A model generated the notes under the pieces. The model made no database searches. It was not told the origin of the DNA and saw nothing but the letters and a program-made list of their open reading frames with translations. A program made the position numbers and the translations under genes. From contig NZ_JACAPR010000015.1 in assembly GCF_013385635.1 (NCBI RefSeq), forward strand, positions 95,946 to 159,945: a stretch of DNA of 64,000 nt, given 5' to 3'. The DNA is from Pseudomonas gingeri. GTDB taxonomy: Bacteria; Pseudomonadota; Gammaproteobacteria; Pseudomonadales; Pseudomonadaceae. Positions 1-6,824 of the stretch are shown in pieces. The first letter of the stretch is position 1. Every line of letters starts with the position of its first letter.

Positions 1-493
1 CGGCCCAGGCATCGGCGACTTCCTGGAACAGCGCCGGCAGGTCGGCGAGTTTTTCCGCGTAGTGGGTCTGGCCTTCGAGGTCGATCACCGTGCTGCCGGA
101 GGCTGGCGTCAGCGGGTTGGGGAAGGGTTTGGTTTCCAGGCCGAGTTTGTCGACATAGTGATAGAACGCGGTGGACGACACCGGGAAGCGCATGCCACCC
201 AGCTCGGCAATGATGCCCTCGGCACCTTCGAAGGCCTGGGAGCGCAGGCGCCCGCCCATTTTCGATGCCTCGTACACCACCGGCTTGAGACCCAGCTTCA
301 TCAGCTCGTAGGCGGCGACCAGGCCGGCGATACCGGCACCGACAATGGCCACTTCGGCACCGTGGTTTTGCGCGGGAATACTGCCCAGGCCCGCCGGGTG
401 TTCGATCCAGTCATCGAAGGCAAAAGGAAAGTCCGGACCGAAGATGGTGATCGGTTTTTTACCGTCGGCAGGATGGCGATTGTTCTGGTTCAT
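1..493 (-). CDS. davB: Lysine 2-monooxygenase, N-terminal part (cut by window edge)
   Basis: Flavin monoamine oxidase-family enzyme that decarboxylates and oxidises L-lysine to 5-aminopentanamide, the first step of the davBA (aminovalerate) route of lysine use. The visible ~164 residues start MNQNNRHPADGKKP, carry an FAD-binding GxGxxG motif (AIVGAGIAGL) near residue 50 and the family segment ELGGMRFPVSS near residue 100. They match my memory of Pseudomonas putida DavB almost residue for residue and resemble tryptophan 2-monooxygenase IaaM more distantly. ATG at 493 has AAGG seven bases upstream. The C-terminal two thirds and any davA lie outside the window. The Lrp-type gene upstream is a likely regulator (inference). 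Confidence 0.9.
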   Translation of the reverse strand, partial: MNQNNRHPADGKKPITIFGPDFPFAFDDWIEHPAGLGSIPAQNHGAEVAIVGAGIAGLVAAYELMKLGLKPVVYEASKMGGRLRSQAFEGAEGIIAELGGMRFPVSSTAFYHYVDKLGLETKPFPNPLTPASGSTVIDLEGQTHYAEKLADLPALFQEVADAWA

Positions 494-663
494 GGCTGAC
501 CTTGCTGGCGACTCGGGCCGGTTTTTACCCGGCTGGAGTATAGATAGGAAAAGACTGGCGCCATTGTAGGGAGCGGGGAGCACGTAAATAAGACGCAAAG
601 TGTCGTCGTTTTGATGGCTATTGATGTTTTATGACGAAAGCTCTGCTCAGATTGACGAAGCTC

Positions 664-747
664 TGTAGGCGCTGGCTTGCCAGCGATGAGGCCCTCAGGC
701 CTTGCTGCGTCTATCCGGGCGCCATCGCCGGCAAGCCGGCTCCTACA
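664..747. repeat. REPIN-type inverted repeat
   Basis: Two facing copies of the Pseudomonas REP sequence (TGTAGGCGCTGGCTTGCCAG on the left, GCCGGCAAGCCGGCTCCTAC on the right) around a short spacer. It lies in the 285-base gap between davB and the Lrp-type gene. The left arm is more diverged than the right one. Confidence 0.85.
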
Positions 748-778
748 GGTATCGCGTTCAGCCAGCAAATTTGTCGGG

Positions 779-1270
779 TCAGACTGGCTGACCGCGGTCG
801 ACCTTGCTGCTGAGGATGATCGACGTGGTGGTTTTCTCCACGCCTTCGACGCTGCCGATCTGGTCGAGCAGTTGGTCCAGTTGCTCCGGCGAATCGCTGC
901 GCAGCCAGGCAACGTAGTCGAACTCGCCGCTCACCGCGCACAACTGCTGGACCTGCGCCATGGCACTGAGGCGGCGCACCACATCCTTGCCGGAGCGTGG
1001 CTGCACGGTGATTCCGACATAGGCCTGCAGGCCGCCGTCCACCACCCGTTGGCCCAGGCGCACGCCATAGCCGGTAATTACCCTGGCTTTCTCCAGGCGC
1101 GCCAGTCGCGAGGTGACCGTGGTGCGCGCGATCCCCAACTGCCGTGCGAGCATCGCCACGCTTTCACGGGCATTGATCTGCAGGGCGGCGATCAACTGGC
1201 GGTCGATTTCGTCGAGAGCGGGAGGGCGGGTGTCGGGCAAGGTGGGGCTCCGGTGATTGATGAGGCTCAT
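779..1270 (-). CDS. Lrp/AsnC family transcriptional regulator
   Basis: A 163-residue Lrp/AsnC-type DNA-binding protein. An N-terminal winged HTH (LDEIDRQLIAALQINARES through ARTTVTSRLARLE) is followed by a RAM effector-binding domain ending IILSSKVDRGQPV. Such proteins respond to amino acids. Its place just upstream of davB and on the same strand suggests control of lysine catabolism, which is inference. I chose ATG at 1270 (MSLINHRSP) because longer in-frame starts run back into the fic gene. The fic stop codon TAG ends one base before this ATG (TAGCATG), so translation is probably coupled to fic. Confidence 0.9.
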   Translation of the reverse strand: MSLINHRSPTLPDTRPPALDEIDRQLIAALQINARESVAMLARQLGIARTTVTSRLARLEKARVITGYGVRLGQRVVDGGLQAYVGITVQPRSGKDVVRRLSAMAQVQQLCAVSGEFDYVAWLRSDSPEQLDQLLDQIGSVEGVEKTTTSIILSSKVDRGQPV

Positions 1271-1271
1271 G

Positions 1272-2423
1272 CTACTGATCCGTTTGATCTTTGGCTTGCA
1301 GTCCGGGGATCTGATAGCGGGTACTGCGTCCTCCACCCTGCAGGCGAACAACGCAGCCTTTTTCTAGCAAGTCCGCCAGGTGCCGTGTCGCCGTGGCCTT
1401 GCTGACTTTGGCGACCGCCTGATACTGCGCGGCGCTGATACCGCCCACGAAGCCCTTTTCGCCACCATCGAGCAGTCGGTTCAGCACCTTGAGTTGTTCG
1501 GGCGAAAGCTGAAGCTGGCGGTGTTGCTGCCAATATCTGGCCTTGATCAGAACCCGATCAATCCTGTCCTGCGCCTGCTCCAGGCTGCGCAGCAGTGTTT
1601 GCAGGAACCATTGCAGCCAGGGCGTTATATCCAGCGAGCCTTTCTGGCTGTTCTCGAGTATCTGGTAGTAACCTTTCCTGTCTTCGAGGATGCTGGCGGA
1701 CATTGCATAAAAACGGATGGCCTGCTGCTCGCTCTGGGCCAAGGCAAGGTCGGTGAGGGTACGGGTCAAGCGTCCGTTGCCATCATCGAAAGGGTGCAGG
1801 GTCACGAACCAGAAGTGAGCGATCCCGGCCCGTAGCAGCGGGGGAAGTGTTGCGTCCGTCCGGCTGGTATTGAACCAATGGATAAAAGCCTTCAGTTCCT
1901 GGTCGAGCACGTGACGGGGCGGGGCTTCGAAATGCACCACCGGTCGATCGAGACGCCCGGAGACAACCTGCATCGGCTCCTCGCCGCGCATCTCGCCCAC
2001 GCGTATCCGGTGAGCCAACGGGCTTCCGTTACCGGGGAACAATAGCGTATGCCAATGCAGCAAGCGTTCAAGGCTCAGGGGCGTTTCGTGACCTTGCGTG
2101 GCATCGAGAAGGAGTTCCGCCAGGCCTTCGCTGCGCGGACTGGCCTGCTGGTCAGCCTGCAATCCCAGGCGTCTTGCGAGTGAGGACCGAACCGAGCCGA
2201 CATTCAACTGTTCGCCCTCGATGGCCGAGGACGTGATGATGTTCTGCAGCAGGGCATCCAGCTCGTTCTGTGCGCTGCTATCCGAGCCGATGGCATGGGC
2301 CATTCCGAGCAAGCGTCCCTGCGCCTGACCACACGCCAGCAGCCAGGGCGCGAGTGTTTCGGCCTGCCAGGTGAAACGGGGCCAGTCGGGTTGCTGCCAG
2401 ATCCAGTAAGGAAGTTCGGTCAT
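1272..2423 (-). CDS. Fic family protein with C-terminal winged helix
   Basis: A 383-residue Fic protein, probably an AMP-transferase (adenylylates target hydroxyls) or a related nucleotide transferase. The N-terminal part carries the inhibitory-helix motif TSSAIEG at residues 64-70, matching (S/T)xxxE(G/N) of class II Fic proteins. The catalytic motif HPFDDGNGR is complete at 210-218. The C-terminal ~90 residues (LLDGGEKGFVGGISAAQYQA through ATATRHLADLLEKG) look like a winged HTH, so the protein may bind its own promoter. Four half-site repeats lie directly upstream. The stop is one base before the Lrp-type gene. The target is unknown. Confidence 0.9.
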   Translation of the reverse strand: MTELPYWIWQQPDWPRFTWQAETLAPWLLACGQAQGRLLGMAHAIGSDSSAQNELDALLQNIITSSAIEGEQLNVGSVRSSLARRLGLQADQQASPRSEGLAELLLDATQGHETPLSLERLLHWHTLLFPGNGSPLAHRIRVGEMRGEEPMQVVSGRLDRPVVHFEAPPRHVLDQELKAFIHWFNTSRTDATLPPLLRAGIAHFWFVTLHPFDDGNGRLTRTLTDLALAQSEQQAIRFYAMSASILEDRKGYYQILENSQKGSLDITPWLQWFLQTLLRSLEQAQDRIDRVLIKARYWQQHRQLQLSPEQLKVLNRLLDGGEKGFVGGISAAQYQAVAKVSKATATRHLADLLEKGCVVRLQGGGRSTRYQIPGLQAKDQTDQ

Positions 2424-2442
2424 CAGCGTCTCGGCTTGAGCG

Positions 2443-2505
2443 TGAGCCGAATAGAAACGCTATTCGGCTCATTTGATGAGCCGATTGTGCGAGTTATTCG
2501 GCTCA
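2443..2505. promoter_or_regulatory. Four half-site operator array upstream of fic
   Basis: Two consecutive inverted repeats of the same half site: TGAGCCGAATA (2443-2453) facing TATTCGGCTCA (2461-2471), then TGAGCCGATT (2477-2486) facing ATTCGGCTCA (2496-2505). The gaps are 7 and 9 bases. The array begins about 20 bases upstream of the fic start codon, where bound protein would block transcription. The C-terminal winged helix of Fic is the likely ligand, an inference from position and architecture. Confidence 0.75.
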
Positions 2506-2624
2506 GCGTCCAGTCGAGAGGCAAAGTGCTGGTGATGGGATGCCGCTTTCTCAGTGGTTATTTTTCTGTCATCAGATTAGGAAAGAAGAGCACCTTTTAG
2601 CGGGTGGTTCCCACGTCTATCGCG

Positions 2625-2653
2625 TTGATTCGGTTTCGGTCGACGACTAGTGT
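2625..2653 (+). promoter_or_regulatory. Candidate sigma-70 promoter for the DUF3077-like gene
   Basis: TTGATT (2625-2630), 17 bases, TAGTGT (2648-2653). It would start an RNA near 2660 and leave a leader of about 245 bases before the ATG at 2904. The -10 box is only a fair match. Confidence 0.4.
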
Positions 2654-2710
2654 TGAGGCGTCGCTGCCAATTCAGCGACCGGGCTTGGACACCCGTGTTT
2701 TTGGAAACAA

Positions 2711-2809
2711 GCGCACAATGCCGCGTAAGCGGTATTCTTGTGTCTGCTTTATGGCGGACTGTGCGCGGGACACTTGTAATGGGTGTGCCGGGTTTACTTG
2801 TTTCCCCGG
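2711..2809 (+). ncRNA. Structured leader RNA candidate upstream of the DUF3077-like gene
   Basis: The leader contains nested complementarity. GCGCACA (2711-2717) pairs with TGTGCGC (2760-2766); inside it CCGC (2721-2724) and GCGG (2729-2732) close a GTAA tetraloop. A second hairpin is CCGGG (2788-2792) with CCCGG (2805-2809). No ATG-started gene covers this part. I recall similar sequence in front of small DUF3077/DUF6124 genes in other Pseudomonas genomes but could not check that. It could be a cis-regulatory element of the following gene. Confidence 0.4.
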
Positions 2810-2907
2810 TTGTCCAACCTGCGCACGGTTCGCCACCCTTTCGCTTGGACACGAAAGATGGCGGGCTTCCTCAAGGTGTCTCTGAAACAAGGGTTTACCG
2901 ACGATGA
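2779..2907 (+). CDS. Possible upstream ORF coupled to the DUF3077-like gene
   Basis: A 42-codon reading frame beginning MGVPGLLVSPVV and ending SETRVYRR. Its TGA overlaps the next start as ATGA (2904-2907), the usual arrangement for translational coupling. The frame stays open back to 2650 with GTG/TTG starts, so the true start is uncertain. The ribosome site is weak. It may be a leader peptide or only an open frame in a structured leader; conservation of the peptide in other genomes would decide. Confidence 0.35.
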   Translation: MGVPGLLVSPVVQPAHGSPPFRLDTKDGGLPQGVSETRVYRR

Positions 2908-3305
2908 AAAAAATCACGCCCGATCCACCGCCTTGCCGCACTTCAAGTCTTTCTGAAAAGAGCGCTTTTCTGCGCAGCATCCTGCACAGTGCTTTAGATC
3001 AGATAAATTCAGATCCGCCGCCTCTCTCGCTCGATACCCTCGAAACAACCGCTTTCAAGCCCGCCTCCCCCGACTCCGACCACAAGTCACCGTTGTTTGT
3101 CGTGCAACCCGGCATCACCGCTAGGGTGGCGTTGACCCATGTGTCGGATCTGCTCAGGGTCGCCGAGTTGAACGCCGATGAAATCGGCCCGCGCCTCGGT
3201 AGTGTCGAGCGCGATCTGTTCATCGGCGTGATGCATTCGCTTGAGCTTTCGCGGGCTGTGGTGGACTCGCTGCTGGCAGCGGGCGAGCCGCAACCGAGGA
3301 ACTGA
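2904..3305 (+). CDS. DUF3077/DUF6124-like small protein
   Basis: 133 residues starting MKKITPDPPP, the start typical of a Pseudomonas-restricted family of small cytoplasmic proteins of unknown role. After a variable linker comes the conserved part: FVVQPGITARVALTHVSDLL, then a helical stretch with ERDLFIGVMHSLELSRAVVD. There is no signal peptide or membrane segment. These genes occur in several copies per genome, usually alone. It has its own long leader and a strong terminator-like hairpin (3315-3346), so it is probably a one-gene unit. Family assignment is from memory of the pattern. Confidence 0.7.
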   Translation: MKKITPDPPPCRTSSLSEKSAFLRSILHSALDQINSDPPPLSLDTLETTAFKPASPDSDHKSPLFVVQPGITARVALTHVSDLLRVAELNADEIGPRLGSVERDLFIGVMHSLELSRAVVDSLLAAGEPQPRN

Positions 3306-3314
3306 GTTTGCAGC

Positions 3315-3346
3315 CTCGGCAACCGCGCTGCGCGGCGGTTGCCGAG
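3315..3346 (+). terminator. Terminator-like hairpin after the DUF3077-like gene
   Basis: A perfect 12-base stem, CTCGGCAACCGC (3315-3326) with GCGGTTGCCGAG (3335-3346), ten bases past the stop codon and followed by ATATATTGTT. The T run is poor, so termination is probable rather than certain. Confidence 0.65.
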
Positions 3347-3463
3347 ATATATTGTTAGCTCTCCACTCATTTGTGAAGACTACCAATGGTACGGATCAGA
3401 AGGCGATGAAAGTGGCGCAGCAGCGGCTTACGAACCTCAAAGTTGAGCTCCGCAAGCAGGGAG

Positions 3464-3787
3464 TCAGATGCTAGAACGTTGAGAAATGACGATTTGTGCC
3501 TCATCACCTGCGATTGTGCCGGGCAAGATGAAATTGACGCGAAAGCCCAGCTTATCGAGCATGTCCATCATGGCATCGATGGTGAATTTCTCTATTTTAC
3601 CGGTAGCCAGCTCGGAAACCCGGGATTGAGCAATATTAAGCTTCTCAGCGGCCCCGATTTGTTTGAGGCCCATTTTTTTGATGCAGTCCGTGATGAAGAT
3701 GGATAGATCCATTTTCACAGCCATCTTGCTTGCCGTTTCGGCATCATGAGTCGCGTGAAACGGGCTCTCAAAGAACTGAAGTGCCAT
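3464..3787 (-). CDS. XRE/HigA-like HTH protein without an adjacent toxin
   Basis: 107 residues. The central HTH (MGLKQIGAAEKLNIAQSRVS) is followed by ELATGKIEKFTIDAMMDMLD and LGFRVNF, the pattern of HTH_37-type antitoxins that pair with RelE/HigB toxins. No toxin ORF lies on either side, so it is an orphan antitoxin or a regulator of the upstream operon. The start at 3787 has AAGGA closely upstream. A 16-base imperfect palindrome (3818-3833) lies just before it. It follows the membrane-protein gene by 53 bases on the same strand. Confidence 0.8.
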   Translation of the reverse strand: MALQFFESPFHATHDAETASKMAVKMDLSIFITDCIKKMGLKQIGAAEKLNIAQSRVSELATGKIEKFTIDAMMDMLDKLGFRVNFILPGTIAGDEAQIVISQRSSI

Positions 3788-3817
3788 TTTTTCCTTGCCC
3801 TCCCGAGTGGAAGATTT

Positions 3818-3833
3818 ATCTAAAATTTACGAT
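3818..3833. promoter_or_regulatory. Imperfect palindrome, possible XRE operator
   Basis: On the minus strand ATCGTAAATTTTAGAT matches its own reverse complement at 12 of 16 positions. It lies 31 bases upstream of the XRE start inside AT-rich DNA. The position fits autoregulation; binding is inferred. Confidence 0.35.
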
Positions 3834-3840
3834 ATTTAAA

Positions 3841-4122
3841 TTAACCATTGATCGAGCCCGGTGCAATGGCTATTTGCGGACTGCGTGAACCAACCTTGAT
3901 CATCTCAGCTATCGCATTCATATAGACTTCACGGCGCATCGCGTTCATTCGATCAGTATTTTTTTCTTTTTCATCGTGGCGCAGTTGTATTTTTAATCTT
4001 TTGTTGTTGCCTGAATTCACGATCAGCGCGGCAGTGAGGGTGAGAAGTGCACCAAAAGCGGTTCCGATTATTCCCCACATTGGCGCTGGTATTGCGTCAA
4101 TGAAAGCTTTGATTTCAGCCAT
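3841..4122 (-). CDS. Small single-pass membrane protein, unknown
   Basis: 93 residues. One hydrophobic helix at about 14-36 (MWGIIGTAFGALLTLTAALI) is followed by a charged helix rich in K, R, E and D (KRLKIQLRHDEKEKNTDRMN). The N-terminus is probably outside the cytoplasm or embedded, with the charged tail inside. The RBS AGGGG lies six bases before the ATG. It starts 22 bases after the HEPN-protein stop on the same strand, so the two are probably co-translated. The protein ends abruptly at PGSING, and it may be the front of a longer protein cut by a deletion. I recognise no family. Confidence 0.65.
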   Translation of the reverse strand: MAEIKAFIDAIPAPMWGIIGTAFGALLTLTAALIVNSGNNKRLKIQLRHDEKEKNTDRMNAMRREVYMNAIAEMIKVGSRSPQIAIAPGSING

Positions 4123-4144
4123 TTCTAACCCCTAAGGCAATTAC

Positions 4145-5497
4145 TTAAAACAGCTCAAGCTGTTGATCTTCCAAATACTTTGATTCAGCAGGGGGCAACA
4201 GGCCGCTATCCTTTATGAGGTGGCTGTCATATCCAACGCTTAACCCTATAAGATGATAGAACAGGTCAAGGCAGTTGTTTATATCTTCAATAAATAGACT
4301 CAGCGTCGCCGCGTCAGACTCCATGTTGGCAGCGTGAGCAAGAGAATGTCTTAAGTTGTTCCAGCTCTTCACATGGGCTTCTAAGACTTGTCCTTCGTCT
4401 GCCAGAGCCCGAAGGATATTAGGGGCCGTAATTGTCTTCATCCCTCCCAAGGTGTTTTTCAATCGGGAGTTTGTACTCCCCGGAAGCTTCAAAGGCTTGA
4501 TGAGTTTTTTACTAAGATTGATTTCGCCCAGTAAAGTATCCGAAGGTGTTCTGCCTTCTCTGAAGTAATTGTTTATCAGTCCTTCAATGTTCACGGTGAG
4601 AACCAGTGCAGCGACATCAGTGACTTTGTTGGATATGTAGTAAAGTCGTCTCCAGTAATAAACTATATGATCATGTTCTGTTTTACGATTTTTCGTGTAG
4701 TAATTTAAGAATGTTATTAGTTTTGCGGTTTTATAGGGAAAAACATCGACGAGAGGTCTAACCATTCCCTGTTCGATAACATCGGATCTACCATTTATGA
4801 ATGACGAGATCATTCCGTCTCTATAAACCCGATAATACGATGGCCACGCTTCTCTGCCGATAGCTATGCTTAAAGCTTCGGAGATTTTGATAATGAAGTC
4901 ATGATCTATTTGCACTGAGGTGCTTACGATATCTAACGTCAGGTGCTTTGCTTTCTGAGAGAGTGTTATTTCCGCACCCTCAATTCTGAACTCTAAACCC
5001 GTCACTGAGGAAGAACCGTCTGATTGGTCTTCAAACTTATTGAATGGAAGTCGATAGCGTCCTGCTATAACAATGTTCGCTATACTCACACCATTAAGGT
5101 CGGTACGGCGATGCACGCGCTCCGTCCGTATTTCAGGAATGTGGAACTCAACAATTGTTCCGTGAGGCGTCAGTTGTAATCCGTCATTTATATAGTTTCG
5201 CGGGGCGTGCCAAAGATTGCCGTGAAAGTCTTTCGCTTTTAAAGAAAAATATTCCGATTCGGCAACAACGCCGGTGCCTTGGTGAAAGGCGATACGCATC
5301 ATCTGACTCATTGAACTCCTTTTTGTTGAGTCATACATCTTTAGCGAAAGCTTGCCATCAGGCTCTATCGTGATGCTGCCTGGGCCGTTGAAGGATATCG
5401 GTGAATTATCATTATTCTCAGTTAATTCGATTTCAAAGCATTCTATTATTAGAGTTCTGCTAACCAAGCCTTCAATGTCAGCATTGTTGAACTGCAT
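4145..5497 (-). CDS. Large protein with C-terminal HEPN-type RHSLAH motif, possible defence gene
   Basis: 450 residues, no signal peptide or membrane helix. The N-terminal half is beta-rich (SFNGPGSITIEPDGKLSLKM), the C-terminal half helical. At R383-H388 it has RHSLAH, an Rx4H motif with a polar residue after R as in HEPN ribonucleases (bases 4334-4351). The layout recalls ApeA-like HEPN anti-phage proteins, but I cannot assign a family with certainty. GC content is clearly below the neighbours, suggesting transfer. The start has AAGGG eight bases upstream and a good sigma-70 promoter at 5549-5577. A one-helix membrane protein and an XRE regulator follow on the same strand. Confidence 0.75.
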   Translation of the reverse strand: MQFNNADIEGLVSRTLIIECFEIELTENNDNSPISFNGPGSITIEPDGKLSLKMYDSTKRSSMSQMMRIAFHQGTGVVAESEYFSLKAKDFHGNLWHAPRNYINDGLQLTPHGTIVEFHIPEIRTERVHRRTDLNGVSIANIVIAGRYRLPFNKFEDQSDGSSSVTGLEFRIEGAEITLSQKAKHLTLDIVSTSVQIDHDFIIKISEALSIAIGREAWPSYYRVYRDGMISSFINGRSDVIEQGMVRPLVDVFPYKTAKLITFLNYYTKNRKTEHDHIVYYWRRLYYISNKVTDVAALVLTVNIEGLINNYFREGRTPSDTLLGEINLSKKLIKPLKLPGSTNSRLKNTLGGMKTITAPNILRALADEGQVLEAHVKSWNNLRHSLAHAANMESDAATLSLFIEDINNCLDLFYHLIGLSVGYDSHLIKDSGLLPPAESKYLEDQQLELF

Positions 5498-5548
5498 GCA
5501 ATCGCCCTTAACTTTTAATGGTCATGGCATCCGGTGCCACCTCAGAGA

Positions 5549-5577
5549 GTTATATGCTTTAGCTCCGTAGAAAGCAA
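5549..5577 (-). promoter_or_regulatory. Sigma-70 promoter of the HEPN-led operon
   Basis: Read on the minus strand: TTGCTT (5577-5572), 17 bases, TATAAC (5554-5549). The predicted transcript starts near 5542 and gives a 45-base leader. This is one of the better promoter matches in the window. Confidence 0.6.
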
Positions 5578-5640
5578 AGTGGCTTCAGCGGCCATTTTCT
5601 GGAAACCAGCCGTGTCAGCCGGGCTTGGATTCGGCCCGGG

Positions 5641-5666
5641 AAAATAGGGGACGGACCTCGATTTTC
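5641..5666. repeat. Solitary copy of an AAAATAGGGGACGGACC-type motif
   Basis: The 26-base stretch begins AAAATAGGGGACGGACC and ends CGATTTTC. Near-identical motifs often flank REP-associated/IS200-like Y1 transposase genes in gammaproteobacteria (from memory). No transposase is left here, so this looks like a scar. The rest of the 245-base gap 5498-5742 holds only the HEPN promoter. Confidence 0.5.
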
Positions 5667-5742
5667 TATTTGTACCCGCGATCCAGAATCCTGCGCGTCT
5701 TATAGCCGTTCATCACTTCCCTCGCCCCTTGCTGCTGACTTT

Positions 5743-6318
5743 TCAGAGGAGAATGATGTATCCGCGCAAGGCGTTTGCCGTTTGCGGCAGCCCCTGCTTG
5801 AAGATGCACTCAATGAACTCTTCGGGGGTGTACGGGGATCGGGTCAGCGCCCGCCGCATCTCTGTCGCTGCGGCCAGCACTGCCGCCTGATCAAGGTCCC
5901 AGAGGTCCATGATGAATTCGTCTGGATGCTGAGCTTCAACATCGAATGTGGCGAGCGCCGCTGGGGGGAAGTCCTTCAGGTTGAAGGTTACGATCACCTC
6001 GGCGTTGCTGCGGATCGCAGCGGCGAGTACGTGGGCATCGTCAGGGTCGGGTAGCACCAGTCCAGCACACAGCTTTTCATGGCCGGTGATGATTGAGTCA
6101 GGCACAGCCGCAACCATGAGGCGAGAAACGTGATCGAGCTGTTCACGTGTCAGATCCTGGCGGTTCTCCAGCAGGTTTCGCTTCCACTCTTCATCTATCT
6201 GCGCCGTCCACTTCGCCCTGTAGAGCCCCTTCCCAGCCAGCCGTATCAGCAGGTCGCGAAGGGGGGCAGGGTAGAGGACACACGCATCATAGACTGCGGT
6301 GAAAGGCGAATACCGCAT
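5743..6318 (-). CDS. PIN-domain toxin (VapC-like ribonuclease)
   Basis: 191 residues. The PIN fold is shown by D11 (VYDACVLYP), acidic residues in IDEEW at 41-45, the PDPDDAHVLAAA segment at 90-101 with D93/D94, and TFNLKDFP at 111-118. These supply the acidic metal site of an Mg-dependent RNase. The C-terminal ~50 residues form an extra helical tail (LTRSPYTPEEFIECI). Its ATG overlaps the antitoxin stop by one base (TGATG), so it is translated after the antitoxin. The RNA target is unknown. Confidence 0.85.
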   Translation of the reverse strand: MRYSPFTAVYDACVLYPAPLRDLLIRLAGKGLYRAKWTAQIDEEWKRNLLENRQDLTREQLDHVSRLMVAAVPDSIITGHEKLCAGLVLPDPDDAHVLAAAIRSNAEVIVTFNLKDFPPAALATFDVEAQHPDEFIMDLWDLDQAAVLAAATEMRRALTRSPYTPEEFIECIFKQGLPQTANALRGYIILL

Positions 6319-6776
6319 CAGTAGCCCATCCCGAGTTCTTCGGAAAGATTGGCCAGTTCGTCCATGGCTTTGTGGCTGGCTGTATCGCGCTGCTGTTTGT
6401 ATTCCATCAGATCGGAGAAAAGCACCCGGCGATGGCGGCCGGTTTTGTGATGAGGCAAAGCACCATCCTCCAGCAGTTTCACCAGGTGAGGTCGAGATAC
6501 GTTCAGCAGGTCGGCCGCTTCCTGGGTGGTCAACTCCGCGTGCACAGGAACCACCCGAACCGAGTTGCCCAGAGCTAATTCACCCAGTATGTCCACCAGC
6601 AGGCGTAGCGCGCTGGTGGGCAACTCTACGGGATGAGCGCGGTTCTCGGCATCGTAGATTTCGATCCGCTGGGTATCTGTCTTGGTCGACAGGAAGGCTG
6701 CGAGATCGCGTTGCCCTTGTACCGCGGCGGCAACCTCGCGAGCCTCTGGGAAGCCGGCGGGTTCGGACATGTTCAT
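6318..6776 (-). CDS. Excisionase-type HTH antitoxin of the PIN toxin
   Basis: 152 residues. The middle carries a MerR/excisionase-like HTH (LTTQEAADLLNVSRPHLVKL) followed by GALPHHKTGRHRRV, a typical wing. The N-terminal part is a helical domain, and the C-terminal ~30 residues (SHKAMDELANLSEELG) are probably the toxin-binding tail. An upstream ATG at 6797 exists, but ATG 6776 is preferred because GGAGTGA lies just before it. Two 14-base direct repeats upstream are the probable autoregulatory operator. Confidence 0.85.
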   Translation of the reverse strand: MNMSEPAGFPEAREVAAAVQGQRDLAAFLSTKTDTQRIEIYDAENRAHPVELPTSALRLLVDILGELALGNSVRVVPVHAELTTQEAADLLNVSRPHLVKLLEDGALPHHKTGRHRRVLFSDLMEYKQQRDTASHKAMDELANLSEELGMGY

Positions 6777-6824
6777 GGGTTCACTCCGTTCGTGCATTGC
6801 TTGGGTTTACAACCCTATATTAAT

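Noticed and set aside
494..660. Lrp binding palindrome upstream of davB
   Set aside because: The AAGACG...CGTCGTT pattern near 590-612 fails when compared with its reverse complement; too few matching positions.
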